Assembly: GCF_030035675.1 (NCBI RefSeq)
Contig: NC_084487.1
Location: 34,266,474 to 34,330,473, forward strand
Source: Rhineura floridana
Lineage: Eukaryota > Chordata > Lepidosauria > Squamata > Rhineuridae
Direction of reading: 5' to 3'
DNA: 64,000 bases
In this document: one piece after another, positions 22,601 through 28,716 of the stretch
Layout of the letters: every line of letters begins with the position of its first letter
How positions within the stretch are numbered: the first letter of the stretch is position 1
The notes under the pieces: generated by a model
Seen by the model: the letters and a program-made list of their open reading frames with translations, nothing else
Databases searched by the model: none
Told to the model about the DNA's origin: nothing
Program-made: the position numbers and the translations under genes

Positions 22601-24611
22601 ATCACGCCCGCATTAAATGCTGATTTTGAATTATATTTTTACTGCTTCTTTTATTTCTGTATACTGTATTTTATTGTATTACAATCTGAATTCTATAAAT
22701 GCAAGTTGTAATGCAATAAAATACAAGAAACAAAAGAAACAATAAAAATAAAATTAAAAATTGTACATATCTAGCAGAGCACATTACAACTGCTACAGCA
22801 GACAGAAAAATAATTAAGTGGTCCATCAAGACCATCAGCAATTTTCAAGTGGTCCATGGGAGAAAAAGACTAACAACCACTGCTCTAAATACATAGAGCA
22901 TTACACTCACACAAACATATGTATGTTAACATTGTCAATAAAAGTCGGAAGTTAAAAACAAGTTGGAATTTTTTAAATTTCATCATTGTAAGTTTCCCTA
23001 AGTCAAAAGATGTCTGTGAAAGGAGAAATGCATGATTAGGAGTGAACAGGTGAATGGAGAAAGAAAGGGTCACATGAGCGGAAGCATCTGATGAAGTGGA
23101 CTGTACTCCACCAAAGCTTATACCATAATAAAATTTGTTTTTTTACAAAACTGCTGTTTTTGCTGCAACAGAGAAATGTGTTCTACTCCTGCAGAAAAGT
23201 TCATACTTTGCTTTAAGATCTCCATGGCAAGGTCATGAGGAAGTAAAAACCCAACCAATGAAAAAGATTGTAAGTTTTACCAGCCACCCCATCGCCATGC
23301 TCCATTTTCCTTCTATGTATCAACAATTGTGCGCAAACATAAATGATAGCAAGAATCACAAATCTTCCACTGATAGGTCAGGTAAGTCTTTAATGCACAT
23401 TGGAAGAGGATTGTTAGGGCAGAAAGACATTGATACAAGAAAGGAATCTGGCATAACTATAGCAAGCTAAACTTGGAAAAACTTGGGGGGGGGAGAGAGA
23501 CACTCTAGCAAAGAAGCCCAGATTTAATTTTTTTCTAGTGAAAAAATTAAATGCTTTGTGCACTGGGAAAAAAGCTTCTTTCAAAATTTGTTTTGGTAAA
23601 TATATCTTCGTATCTACAGAACGTTCACTCCGTGTAATCACACTACACCCATAATATAATGCAATAAATATATAACACTTCTTAAAAATCTATGCTCATA
23701 TATGTCCACATACGCATAGAGGTAAAGATCAGTACTTTAAAGAAGAATTTCCTTCCTAGCTCCGCCCCACACTGAAAAGCCAGTGACGCTGGACGTAGTA
23801 TTTCAGCTTCCAAGAGTGAAGTTTCCCCTGGGAAAGTTTCCCCTTTGAATAACAATACCTCCTGCCCCCGCCCCATTCTTCCACTCGGAATCTACAAACC
23901 CGTATAAGTTCTCTCCACATACATAAACCCGCCTCCTTGGCACTTTTACGGTCGGATCCTCCTAGGCACTCGGAAGCAAACCCAAACCGAGTTAAGGGAG
24001 GCTACCCCCAAGCCTTTGCGGACGTGGCCACGGCAGTGCTCCACGATCCCAAGCGCATTTACTCGCGAGTAATCCTCCCCCCCTCGGGCTAAGGACGTGT
24101 GTATAAACCCTAAATACATTTTCTAGAGAGTAAATCCCATTGAACTCAAGGGGGGAGTTAGCTCCGAATAAACATGCCGGTGATGAGTAAACATGCCGGG
24201 GCGGAAGCGGGCCGAGGGTTTCCGTTTATTAGGGGAAGGCGCCCCCTTTTCCAAGCTGAGGAGGCGGCCTCACCTGGTGCCCTCATGGCGACACCCCCCG
24301 CAGACGAAGTACCGGCAGAGATGGAGCTGCCGGCACCGCCCCTCGCACGTCCCGTTGCCGTGGTCCGGGCACAGCCGCGCCTTGGTGGTGGCCACAACGA
24401 GGAGGGGGTTTTCGCTCTCAGCCGCCGATGGGGTCTCTTCTCGGGTCACCAGCGTGAATTTCTGCGCGTCCTTGAATACCACCTCCATAAAGTCTGGATT
24501 GAGCCCAAACGCCACCCGCCGACAGAGCTCGCCCTTTTCCAGGCAGCCGCCAGACGCGCACAGTTCCTTGAGGGCCTGTCTGGCCAGGCGCTGAGAGGTG
24601 AAGCAGTCCAT
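1539..24611 (-). CDS. PARP12: PARP12, coding exons 1-8 (partial gene, catalytic end outside window)
   Basis: Protein mono-ADP-ribosyltransferase PARP12 (ARTD12). In other vertebrates it is interferon-induced, antiviral, and located at the Golgi and stress granules. The coding sequence is join(1539-1635, 4437-4557, 7247-7430, 9403-9526, 11172-11273, 18591-18855, 22130-22265, 24274-24611), complement. All junctions are GT/AG and phases match (2,0,1,1,2,0,1,2), giving about 456 residues. In order: an N-terminal winged-helix-like region, CCCH fingers across residues about 88-290, then two WWE-type segments about 290-450 (PYRWQIF and WIWYWKDEYGVWNEYG). RRLSTASSVTKPPHYILT is nearly identical to human PARP12 as I remember it. 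The C-terminal PARP catalytic exons (human 9-12) are not in the window and should lie left of position 1. The start ATG at 24611 has a good Kozak context (A at -3, G at +4). The assignment over ZC3HAV1, TIPARP or PARP11 rests on the CCCH-plus-WWE order and close residue matches. Confidence 0.95.
1636..2476. other. PARP12 intron 7, distal part
   Basis: Intronic sequence between exon 8 and the hAT element. No coding signal was seen. A weak tRNA-SINE-like stretch (TAGTTCAATGGTAGAGCA, then a TGAATGCAGATGGTTCCAG-like part) lies at about 2396-2450. Confidence 0.5.
2477..3807. mobile_element. hAT-like non-autonomous element, split by a ~950-bp insertion
   Basis: The left part (2477 to about 2690) and right part (about 3651-3807) match the intact copy at 47449-47852: CAGGGGTATAG start, TTCTAACATGCTTCCTTGT, and TTTCATGCTTATTGGC followed by ATCATGAAGGGACCCTGCAC. 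The right terminus is degraded. Confidence 0.7.
2691..3650. mobile_element. Insertion inside the hAT element, probable solo LTR fossil
   Basis: About 950 bp is absent from the related copy at 47449-47852. The segment as drawn begins TGTCA and ends TGACA, an LTR-like inverted terminus, but homology with the paralog leaves the exact edges uncertain by tens of bases and no clear target duplication is seen. Orientation and family are unresolved. It is old, and the ORFs inside look like chance. Confidence 0.4.
3810..4436. other. PARP12 intron 7, proximal part
   Basis: Intronic. Overlapping short reading frames on both strands show no recognisable domain. No repeat family was recognised with confidence. 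Confidence 0.4.
4437..4557 (-). CDS. PARP12: PARP12 exon 7 (second WWE segment)
   Basis: 121 bp, acceptor CTGATAG, donor GTACAT, phase 0 in and phase 1 out. It encodes DADHAAATLSSLDLEKAYQS followed by EASPTLTFSAGKHKYEIDFK. Human has DVEKAY and AGKHNYELDFK at the same places and the same spacing. Confidence 0.93.
4558..5726. other. PARP12 intron 6, proximal half
   Basis: No coding evidence. Around 5100-5260 there are inverted and direct copies of a TTAACCATGAGCTGTAG-like / TTGGCTTAGCTGCCATG motif, probably a degraded MITE of the family also seen near 35160-35250. Confidence 0.4.
5727..6130 (+). mobile_element. L2-like LINE 3' fragment
   Basis: A degraded end of an L2 ORF2: AGAGGGCTTTTTTGG...TTTAGAATGCCCTCCTGAG corresponds to the RAFxVxAPxLWNxLPxEVRL motif seen in better copies at 12829-13533 and 61820-62155. 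It is followed by an AT-rich 3' UTR. Confidence 0.6.
6632..6790 (-). mobile_element. L2-type 3' tail
   Basis: A (TTTA)n stretch followed by ATAGACCGCCCATAGCGAG and CTCTCTGGGCGATGTACAA. This is the reverse complement of the GGGCGG-ATATAAA-(TAAA)n end used by L2 elements in this genome. Confidence 0.75.
7247..7430 (-). CDS. PARP12: PARP12 exon 6 (WWE region)
   Basis: 184 bp. It encodes SNMACGPAKIRRLSTASS, then VTKPPHYILTTDWIWYWKD and EYGVWNEYGKQ, with the Trp-rich WWE signature. The donor is a strong GTAAGT. The acceptor is a tandem NAGNAG (TTCAGCAG at 7427-7434): using the second AG would start the exon at 7427 and drop one residue. It is phase 2 in, phase 0 out. Confidence 0.95.
7905..8240 (-). 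mobile_element. L2-type LINE 3' end with AC microsatellite
   Basis: It starts with a (TTTA)n tail and a GGGCACTCAGGGCGGCTTAC motif, followed by an A-rich UTR and a stretch near 8130-8210 resembling the end of L2 ORF2 on the minus strand. A pure (AC)n run lies at about 8043-8061. Confidence 0.7.
8341..8470. mobile_element. hAT-like palindromic MITE
   Basis: The inverted arms read GCCCTCTAGATGTTGCTGAA / TTCAGCAACATCTGGAGGGC, with the inner ACTACAACTCCCATCAT paired to TGATGGGAGT. It ends CCCACACCTG. The same family occurs at 46653-46784, 48307-49111 and 50087-50213. Confidence 0.8.
8480..9402. other. PARP12 intron 5 remainder
   Basis: Intronic sequence with no exon-like open frame matching PARP12 and no repeat that I can name. 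Confidence 0.4.
9403..9526 (-). CDS. PARP12: PARP12 exon 5 (third CCCH end, first WWE segment)
   Basis: 124 bp, acceptor TCTGTCTAG, donor GTATAT. It encodes EKCIRVHFQFPYRWQIFDG then THWKDLTNMEKIEQAYCDP. Human reads DKCHRVHFHLPYRWQFLD at this place. The C-x3-H pair completes the zinc finger begun in exon 4. It is phase 1 in, phase 2 out. The exon has no ATG and lies in only a short open frame, so a plain ORF scan would miss it. Confidence 0.93.
9800..9885 (-). mobile_element. L2-type 3' tail, degraded
   Basis: TATATACTACCTTTCTG...CACTCAAGGCAGTTTACAA matches the reverse complement of the LINE 3' tail used elsewhere in the window. Confidence 0.55.
9900..11171. other. PARP12 intron 4
   Basis: Mostly AT-rich unclassified intron. 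A plus-strand L2-type tail (CTGCTGGGAGAAAGGGCGGG, then ATATAAAT and (TAAA)n) lies at 10867-10918. No other supported feature. Confidence 0.5.
11172..11273 (-). CDS. PARP12: PARP12 exon 4 (third CCCH finger, start)
   Basis: 102 bp, acceptor after a pyrimidine run (CTACTCTCTCAG), donor GTAAGT, phase 1 in and out. It encodes ERRESSGQVPLTTNSREESD then TICLYHIRKSCSFQG, against human DQICLYHIRKSCSFQD. The start was chosen because it alone keeps frame with exon 3. It makes the linker shorter than human by roughly a dozen residues. Confidence 0.9.
11274..12457. other. PARP12 intron 3, proximal part
   Basis: No supported gene or repeat. Open frames on both strands around 11860-12165 overlap each other and show no domain. 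Confidence 0.4.
12458..12619. mobile_element. Palindromic MITE
   Basis: Termini GCTGTGTACGCACCATA and TATGGTGTGTACGCAGC are near-perfect inverted repeats. The inner GGGAATTGTAGCTCTG faces ACTACAATTCCCAGGATTC. It is related to elements at 50517-51030, 37747-38030 and 51769-52062. Confidence 0.75.
12649..16490 (-). mobile_element. L2 LINE, nearly full length, with a broken ORF2
   Basis: The 3' tail is at 12649-12730 ((TTTA)n, then TATATCCCGCCC and CTCTGGGCGGC). ORF2 runs on the minus strand from about 15854 to 12829 in three frames. The endonuclease part (15854-14409) has LLLLNAR, ITETWV, LVYRPP, LVLGDVNIHAE and SWSDH. The reverse transcriptase (14431-13646) has [34 protein letters not shown] and HQYADDTQL. 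The C-terminal part (13533-12829) has [15 protein letters not shown] and [20 protein letters not shown]. Frameshifts lie near 14409-14431 and between 13533 and 13646. The 5' UTR is GC-rich to about 16490; its exact end is uncertain. It sits in PARP12 intron 3, in the same orientation as the gene. Confidence 0.88.
16491..17303. other. PARP12 intron 3, unclassified stretch
   Basis: No gene or repeat recognised. A minus-strand frame at 16946-17236 has a hydrophobic stretch but no start context, homology or splice support. Confidence 0.35.
17304..17461 (+). mobile_element. tRNA-derived SINE
   Basis: An A-box-like GTGGCTCAGTGATACAGCA, then CTGCTTTGCATACACAAGG and a degraded B box, body ACTGAGCTAGATAGACCAAT, and tail GTATAAGGTAGCTTCCTATG. 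The same family lies at 21395-21592 and, split, at 42088-42890. Confidence 0.8.
17648..18478. mobile_element. DNA transposon (MITE) carrying a nested hAT element
   Basis: Inverted ends TAGGGATG and CATCCCTA. The AT-rich body has repeated AAATTCACACTTT and AAATGCATTATAT motifs. The same body without the insert is at 43863-44292. It is interrupted by the hAT element at 17912-18300. Confidence 0.72.
17912..18300. mobile_element. hAT-like element with perfect 8-bp target duplication
   Basis: It begins CAGGGCTGTGGAGT and ends ACTCCACAGCCCTG. ACATTAGT flanks it on both sides (17904-17911 and 18301-18308), the 8-bp duplication typical of hAT. A second internal CAGGGCTGTGGAGTCGG near 18200 suggests an internal duplication or a smaller nested copy. 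Confidence 0.85.
18591..18855 (-). CDS. PARP12: PARP12 exon 3 (second CCCH finger)
   Basis: 265 bp, acceptor TTCTCAG, donor GTAGAG, phase 0 in and 1 out. It encodes VCPYYNKGDGPYGSCNFKK, then HICQYSLQGECRFGSNCKRS and HD. The C-x5-C-x3-H pattern (GECRFGSNCKRSH) is a CCCH zinc finger. Human has ICQHYNKGDGPHGSC and HICQYFLQGECKFG. Confidence 0.95.
18856..20481. other. PARP12 intron 2, proximal part
   Basis: Unclassified intron. A G homopolymer lies at about 19780-19789. The minus-strand frame at 20032-20340 has no recognisable domain. Confidence 0.4.
20482..20700 (+). mobile_element. CR1-related short retroposon
   Basis: Starts AAGAACATAAGAAGAGCC and continues CTGCTGGATCAGGCCAGTGG, then CATCTAGTCCAGCATCCTG. 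Positions 20482-20615 are identical to the segment at 28855-28988 (minus) inside the CR1. Related copies lie at 45096-45205 (minus) and 57290-57560 (plus). Confidence 0.8.
20997..21240 (-). mobile_element. BovB LINE 3' end
   Basis: The minus-strand frame 21212-21006 reads KKRWIDSIKEATDLNLQDL then NRVVHGRCYWRSLIHRVTIS, the BovB ORF C-terminus. It is better preserved than the copy at 1-322. Confidence 0.88.
21395..21592 (+). mobile_element. tRNA-derived SINE, near complete
   Basis: An A box in CATAATTCAGTGGTAGGGCA and a B box in GGTTCAATCCCCAG. The body is ACTCCTGCCTGAAACCCTGG and the tail ends near GCTATGTTCCTATG. Confidence 0.83.
22130..22265 (-). CDS. PARP12: PARP12 exon 2
   Basis: 136 bp, acceptor TTTATAG, donor GTGAGG, phase 2 in and 0 out. 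It encodes RRQCKFIHDFHSPHNLPIL then KEHGLESLKNDELCQLLL and QNDSSLLPE. Human has LSYNELCQLLFQNDPWLLPE. The CKFIH part closes the first CCCH finger begun in exon 1. Confidence 0.95.
22536..22882. mobile_element. hAT-like non-autonomous element
   Basis: Begins CAGGGGTTCACAAACTGTGG and ends ACAACCACTG. The 8-bp flanks CTCAAAGT and CTCTAAAT match at six positions. The start resembles the MER5/Charlie style of hAT end. Confidence 0.65.
23040..23135 (+). repeat. Conserved repeat with a hammerhead-like stem-loop
   Basis: Contains CTGATGA (23088-23094), a perfect 5-bp stem GTGGA/TCCAC (23096-23100, 23107-23111), then CAAAGCTTATACC and AATAAAATTTG. The same family in inverse orientation is at 49370-49502. 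The order CTGATGA, stem, (G)AAA resembles a hammerhead core. Relation to Penelope-like elements is a guess. Confidence 0.5.
23140..23938. other. PARP12 intron 1, distal part
   Basis: No exon, gene or repeat was recognised with confidence. Confidence 0.4.
24274..24611 (-). CDS. PARP12: PARP12 exon 1 (start, N-terminal region, first CCCH finger)
   Basis: 338 bp from ATG (24611) to ACCAG before GTGAGG. It encodes MDCFTSQRLARQALKEL, then a region equivalent to the N-terminal winged-helix-like module of ZC3HAV1/PARP12, then KARLCPDHGNGTCEGRCRQL and HLCRYFVCGGCRHEGTR. This matches human LCRAHQGSKPG and LHLCRFMVYGACK in position. Phase 2 out. Kozak context GGAAGATGG. The antisense open frames over this exon are shadows. 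Confidence 0.93.
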
Positions 24612-24791
24612 CTTCCTGGTTTGGGGCTTCCCGGTCCAGCGCCGCCGCTGCCGCTATGGCCCTCCTGACGCCGCTTCGCCAAAAGACCACCTCCCACTCC
24701 TGATTCCCGCCTTTGCAAGACGACCACCGCCCCTTCCTCACAGCAGCGCTGCTTTTCCCCCTCTTCCTAGCCCTATCTCTCGCCCGAGGGA

Positions 24792-24808
24792 GAAACGAAA
24801 TTGAAAGT
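24792..24808 (-). promoter_or_regulatory. PARP12: ISRE-like element upstream of PARP12
   Basis: The plus strand reads GAAACGAAATTGAAAGT, i.e. three GAAA repeats including the IRF/ISGF3 pattern GAAA-NN-GAAA. The minus strand (gene sense) reads ACTTTCAATTTCGTTTC. It sits about 180-195 bp upstream of the ATG. PARP12 is a known interferon-stimulated gene, so the site fits, but binding is inferred. Confidence 0.7.
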
Positions 24809-24850
24809 GTGAGGAAGGATGCAGGACATCGGAGCAAAGAGGCACCGCCT

Positions 24851-25599
24851 ACCTAACTAGTTCTCTTCCTCTTAGGCTGTGTCTGATCACGGGTCTATCT
24901 AGGCCACTGTCGTCTACACTGACTGGCAGCGGATCTCCAGGGTTTCAGGTGAGCGACACTCTGAGCCAGGATTGACCTGGGACTTCCTGCATGCAGATCA
25001 TGGGCCGTACCACAGAACTACAGCTTTCTTGTATATACAGATATAAATAACCTGGGAATAGCACATTGGATTCAATGGGACTTTGTCTTTTTCATTCATT
25101 CATCACTAGCTCATGACAGAACAGATGCCCACCATCCTTTTTTCCTCACAACAACCCTGTGAGGTTAGGTTGCTGTGACTAGCCCAAGTAGGGGTGCCAG
25201 GTCAGAAACATCTCAAAACCTGAGATTTCAGGGGCGGGCCCTAGTGATGCCCTTAAGCATGATACATTAAGCATCAATCAAGTTGCTTGGGGCATACAAT
25301 TAAAAAAACATTTCTCTGATTGGAAATTAAGATAGAAATCTTAGCTAAATAAGGGGTTCCCAGGTCCAGCTGAAGTGATGATCATTCCTTTTCACCTGTT
25401 TAGGGAGCCTGGGTAGGGAACATTTAATCTAGCCTACTTGCTTTTGGCAAGATATTTATAGTGCAATCCTATGTTTGTTTACTCAGAAGCAAGTTCCAAT
25501 GTATTCAACGGGGATTACACAAACAAGGAAGTGTCCAGAGAACTGCAACTTCAAGTGATAAGGAACTTGTTCTTTCAACAAGCCTTTTAAGTTGAGACC
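24851..25599. other. Upstream flank of PARP12
   Basis: No gene seen. TAGGGGTGCCAGGTCAG at about 25192 may be one end of a DNA element whose other end is near 26780-26797 (GACACCTAGTAACCCTA). The pairing is weak. Confidence 0.35.
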
Positions 25600-25835
25600 T
25601 TATCCAGTCTGTGTTGGAATTGCTTTTTAAAATGTTTTTAAACCTTTTCTTTTTTAAAAAAAATGCTTTTTAAAACTTAAAAAAAAAGTTTTTAAAGATG
25701 TTTTGTTTTGATGTATTTTAAAGTCTGTTTTTATGATGTTTTAAAGTGTTTTTAGTGCTTTTGTTTGCCGCCCTGGGCTCCTGCTGGGAGGAAGGGCGGG
25801 ATATAAATAAAATAATAAATAAATAAATAATAAAC
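25600..25835 (+). mobile_element. L2-type LINE 3' end
   Basis: A T-rich UTR (repeats of TTTTTAAA), then TTTGCCGCCCTGGGCTCC, TGCTGGGAGGAAGGGCGGG and ATATAAAT with (AAATA)n. It is the mirror of the minus-strand copy at 40130-40400. Confidence 0.8.
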
Positions 25836-26232
25836 TTCATTCACCCAAGCCAAAATCCAGAATCATGCCACTTTAAGCTGTTTTGCAATTGCTTATACTT
25901 GTTTTATGGTTATTGGATTTTACAGGGATTTATTTCTTAATGTGAGCTGCCTTGGTCTCCAATCACCAACCCTACCTCACAGGGTTGTTGGAAAGACACC
26001 ATACACACAAACTGCAGATGTAAAAATACATGCACCCCATATAATAGTTTATTGTCAAACCAGTTGATCATTGCAGAACATTAAGAAAAAATCAATATTG
26101 GTTTCCTACATGATAAAAACTGTGATACCTAAGTAAGACCTGCCTAATTGCTTTCAAAAATAGGATTGGAGAGGGAGAGAAAGATTTACAAGACAAAGAC
26201 AATTCTTTGCTATGTTCACTCAAAAGTCCCAT

Positions 26233-26320
26233 TTACAGCACAATCCTAACCATGTTTACTCAAAAGTAAATCCTGTTGAATTGAATGGGGTATATTCCAG
26301 GTGTGTGGGATTAGCATTGT
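26233..26320. mobile_element. Short palindromic MITE
   Basis: CACAATCCTAACCATGTTTA...AGTAAATCCTGTTGAATTG followed by an inverted half ending GGGATTAGCATTGTAG. The family (CAATGGG, ACTTACTCC, GTAGGATTGCA-like halves) also appears near 24129, 25450, 46437-46610, 63690-63795 and as the core of the array at 36500-37560. Confidence 0.55.
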
Positions 26321-26329
26321 AGCTTCACT

Positions 26330-27384
26330 CCCAGAAAAGCAAGTATTGGATTATAGCTTTCGTATTGGGAAGGTTTTCAAAACACTGCCCTCTTCAACAG
26401 CCCAGGGTTTGACTCTTGCACACAAGAAAAAAACCTGAAAACTATATACTTACTCAATTTATGAGATGTTCAGATAAACAGAGGGGAAACCCCCCCACAC
26501 CATTTTCTGGCATTGCAATGAGGTCTAGACACTACCTGGAGGTCAACAAATCACAATCCTGGCTTCACTTATTGGCTGCAATCCTGAAAGGGCAGGATTA
26601 GAGTTACGAGCTGCTATAACAGATCTGTTAAACACATTTAACAGCCGCACAGGGGGGGCTGACACTTTTGTGTATATCTCGTGAACCAGACCACTTAGAA
26701 ACATAATTTTTAAAAACATTAAAGCTGAGAGTCCGGAGATTAAGGTGACTCCCAAAAGCTGGAGTATCCAGCCAAAAACTGGACACCTAGTAACCCTATG
26801 CGCAAGGGAGCTTCATGGGGATTTGAATCTGGTTCTCCTTGGTCCTAGTCCAGCACTCTACTACATCACAGAAGCTTAATTCAGAGTAAGCATGCACACA
26901 GGGTTGCACTGCAGTGCTAACTTCTAAACACCTCCCCCCGTCATTGTTGTAGTCACCTGTCAAGTCTGGTCTCAGTAGGAGTGGTCATGTTACATTCAAC
27001 AAGCGTATAATCTGTGTACAATTTGAGTATACATATACAGTTGAGCTGTACAAGTCAACAAGTGTGCACTCTTTCACACAAAAAATTGTACATATGTTGA
27101 GACAGCTTGTACCTGGGCTCTGTGTAACATGTGAACAAGTGTTACAAGGATCCTTCCCTAGTGGTAGTCATAGCCCTTACCTGATAGCAGTACTTCAAGG
27201 AGTGCCACATGATGAAGCCACCCATTTTGATTTCCCACAATGCTCTGCAGCAATGCCATATAGCAGAGATTTGTCTGAATTTGGAGGATCACCTCAACCA
27301 GTCCAAGGTAGTATTTAATACATTTCATGGGTGATTAGAGTTTTGACTTGGTCTGGTACCTCTTACATGCAAACAAATATAATA
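26330..27384. other. Intergenic, nothing recognised
   Basis: No exon with homology and no confidently named repeat. Confidence 0.35.
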
Positions 27385-27990
27385 ATGGCCATGTTCAAAC
27401 ACAACATAAATCAACAGTTTGTTTTAACTACTAAATATGATTTGTTTAAATCTGAACCCAAGTCTGTCCACAAACTTTGGTTTGCCTATGGTCAACAAAC
27501 CAGGATCTGAAACCTTGGTTTGAAGCTGATTTGGATTGCCTTTATGTCTGAAGTCAGTCTTTTGTTTTGTTTTGTTGTTTCAATGCTCAGTCTCAAGAGG
27601 CTGCTGCACCATGGAGATAGGAGTGAATTTATGAAGCTGAGAGCTGAGCAAATGAGAAAGAAAAGCAGACAAGCAACCCAACCCATAGTTTGTCTGAAAG
27701 CTCAAAACATGGAATGGTTCTTAACTATGGTTACCACAAACCATGGTTTTGAATTATGTCTGCCTCAGTCAATACTAACCCATAATAGTTGCAAAAAACA
27801 ATTAAAGTTCCTGTCAACTTAGTAAATAGCTGTCAGAGATCTCAAGTTCCCTATAGTCCAGTTCACTTGAACAAACCTTAGCTTAACATTGTGATTTGTT
27901 GGAGCAAAACAAATCATGATCCCTGGTTCAAATGTAACACCAGATCGGGGATTGTGGTTTGTTGTTCTTGCTCACAGAAGGGAAAGAGCA
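27385..27990. repeat. Repeat rich in inverted AAACCA/TGGTTT motifs
   Basis: Many copies of AAACCATGGTTT, TTTGGTTTG and CAAACCA in both orientations. Similar stretches lie at 32555-32650 and 35163-35250 (GCTAAGCCAAACCATGGC). It is probably a degraded DNA-transposon family. Boundaries are approximate. Confidence 0.45.
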
Positions 27991-28017
27991 AAGCAGGAGC
28001 AGTAAACAACTAATTAC

Positions 28018-28480
28018 TGTTTTTATTTATTTATTCTTACCACCTTTCACCACAAGGTCCCAAGGCAGTTTACAATAATTTAAAAACACAATATTAAACA
28101 CAGTTAAAACAAATCGACTATGATAAAAAGAGCAGGGTGGGTCCTAAAATATATACAGTCTCTGTCCAAAACAGACCATACATGATTAACCATCTGGAAA
28201 TAGGCACTCCTAGCCACTGAAACCTCCTGAGCCTCCAGTGACAGTTGGATACAGGAGTACCCCTAAGCTCTTTCCAGGGGAGCACTATTCCATCCAGAAC
28301 TGGCTGTCTCTTCATGTCCCTATCTCAAAAACACATAGCACCTCTGTATTTTCAAGATTCAGATTCAGCTTATTGCTCCACATCCAGCCTATCACCACCT
28401 CCAAGCACCAATCAAACACCTCAGCTGCCTCTCCTGATTCAGATGGAGCAGAGAGATCGATTGTACTGCACAACTTCTTA
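28018..28480 (-). mobile_element. L2-like LINE 3' fragment
   Basis: The tail at 28020-28080 has (TTTA)n, CACCTTTCACC and CCCAAGGCAGTTTACAA. The minus-strand frame 28527-28312 has NKLNLNLENTEVLCVF, corresponding to the [15 protein letters not shown] motif of L2 ORF2. Confidence 0.65.
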
Positions 28481-28716
28481 GGTGTACACAACTGCAAGAA
28501 AATGTATATAGTCCATTTATAGTCCATCCTTCCTTTGACAAGCTCATAGTAGCATATCTGAGTTATTCCATTTGCTTCTCACAACAACCCTGTAAAGTAA
28601 GCTAGATGAAGATAATGATCCTTGTTGCAAATAACACTAATCATAGAATCATAGAGTTGGAAGGGGCCTTGTAGGCCATCAAGTCCAACCCCCTGCTCAC
28701 AGCAGGAAATCCACAG

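Larger units (their letters stand above)
23939..24850 (-). promoter_or_regulatory. PARP12: GC/CpG-rich promoter region of PARP12
   Basis: CpG-dense sequence surrounds and includes exon 1, in contrast to the AT-rich flanks. A short palindromic-MITE-like stretch (GAGTAAATCCCATTGAACTC) lies at about 24129-24175 inside intron 1. No TATA box was identified, and the transcription start cannot be placed from sequence alone. Confidence 0.6.

Noticed and set aside
24174-24668. Plus-strand frame of 164 codons over the PARP12 start
   Set aside because: It is the antisense shadow of PARP12 exon 1 in a CpG-rich region. No splice or homology support.
25192-26797. One 1.6-kb DNA transposon with TAGGG-type ends
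   Set aside because: The proposed ends match weakly, and a LINE tail and a MITE lie between. Not enough evidence that they belong together.
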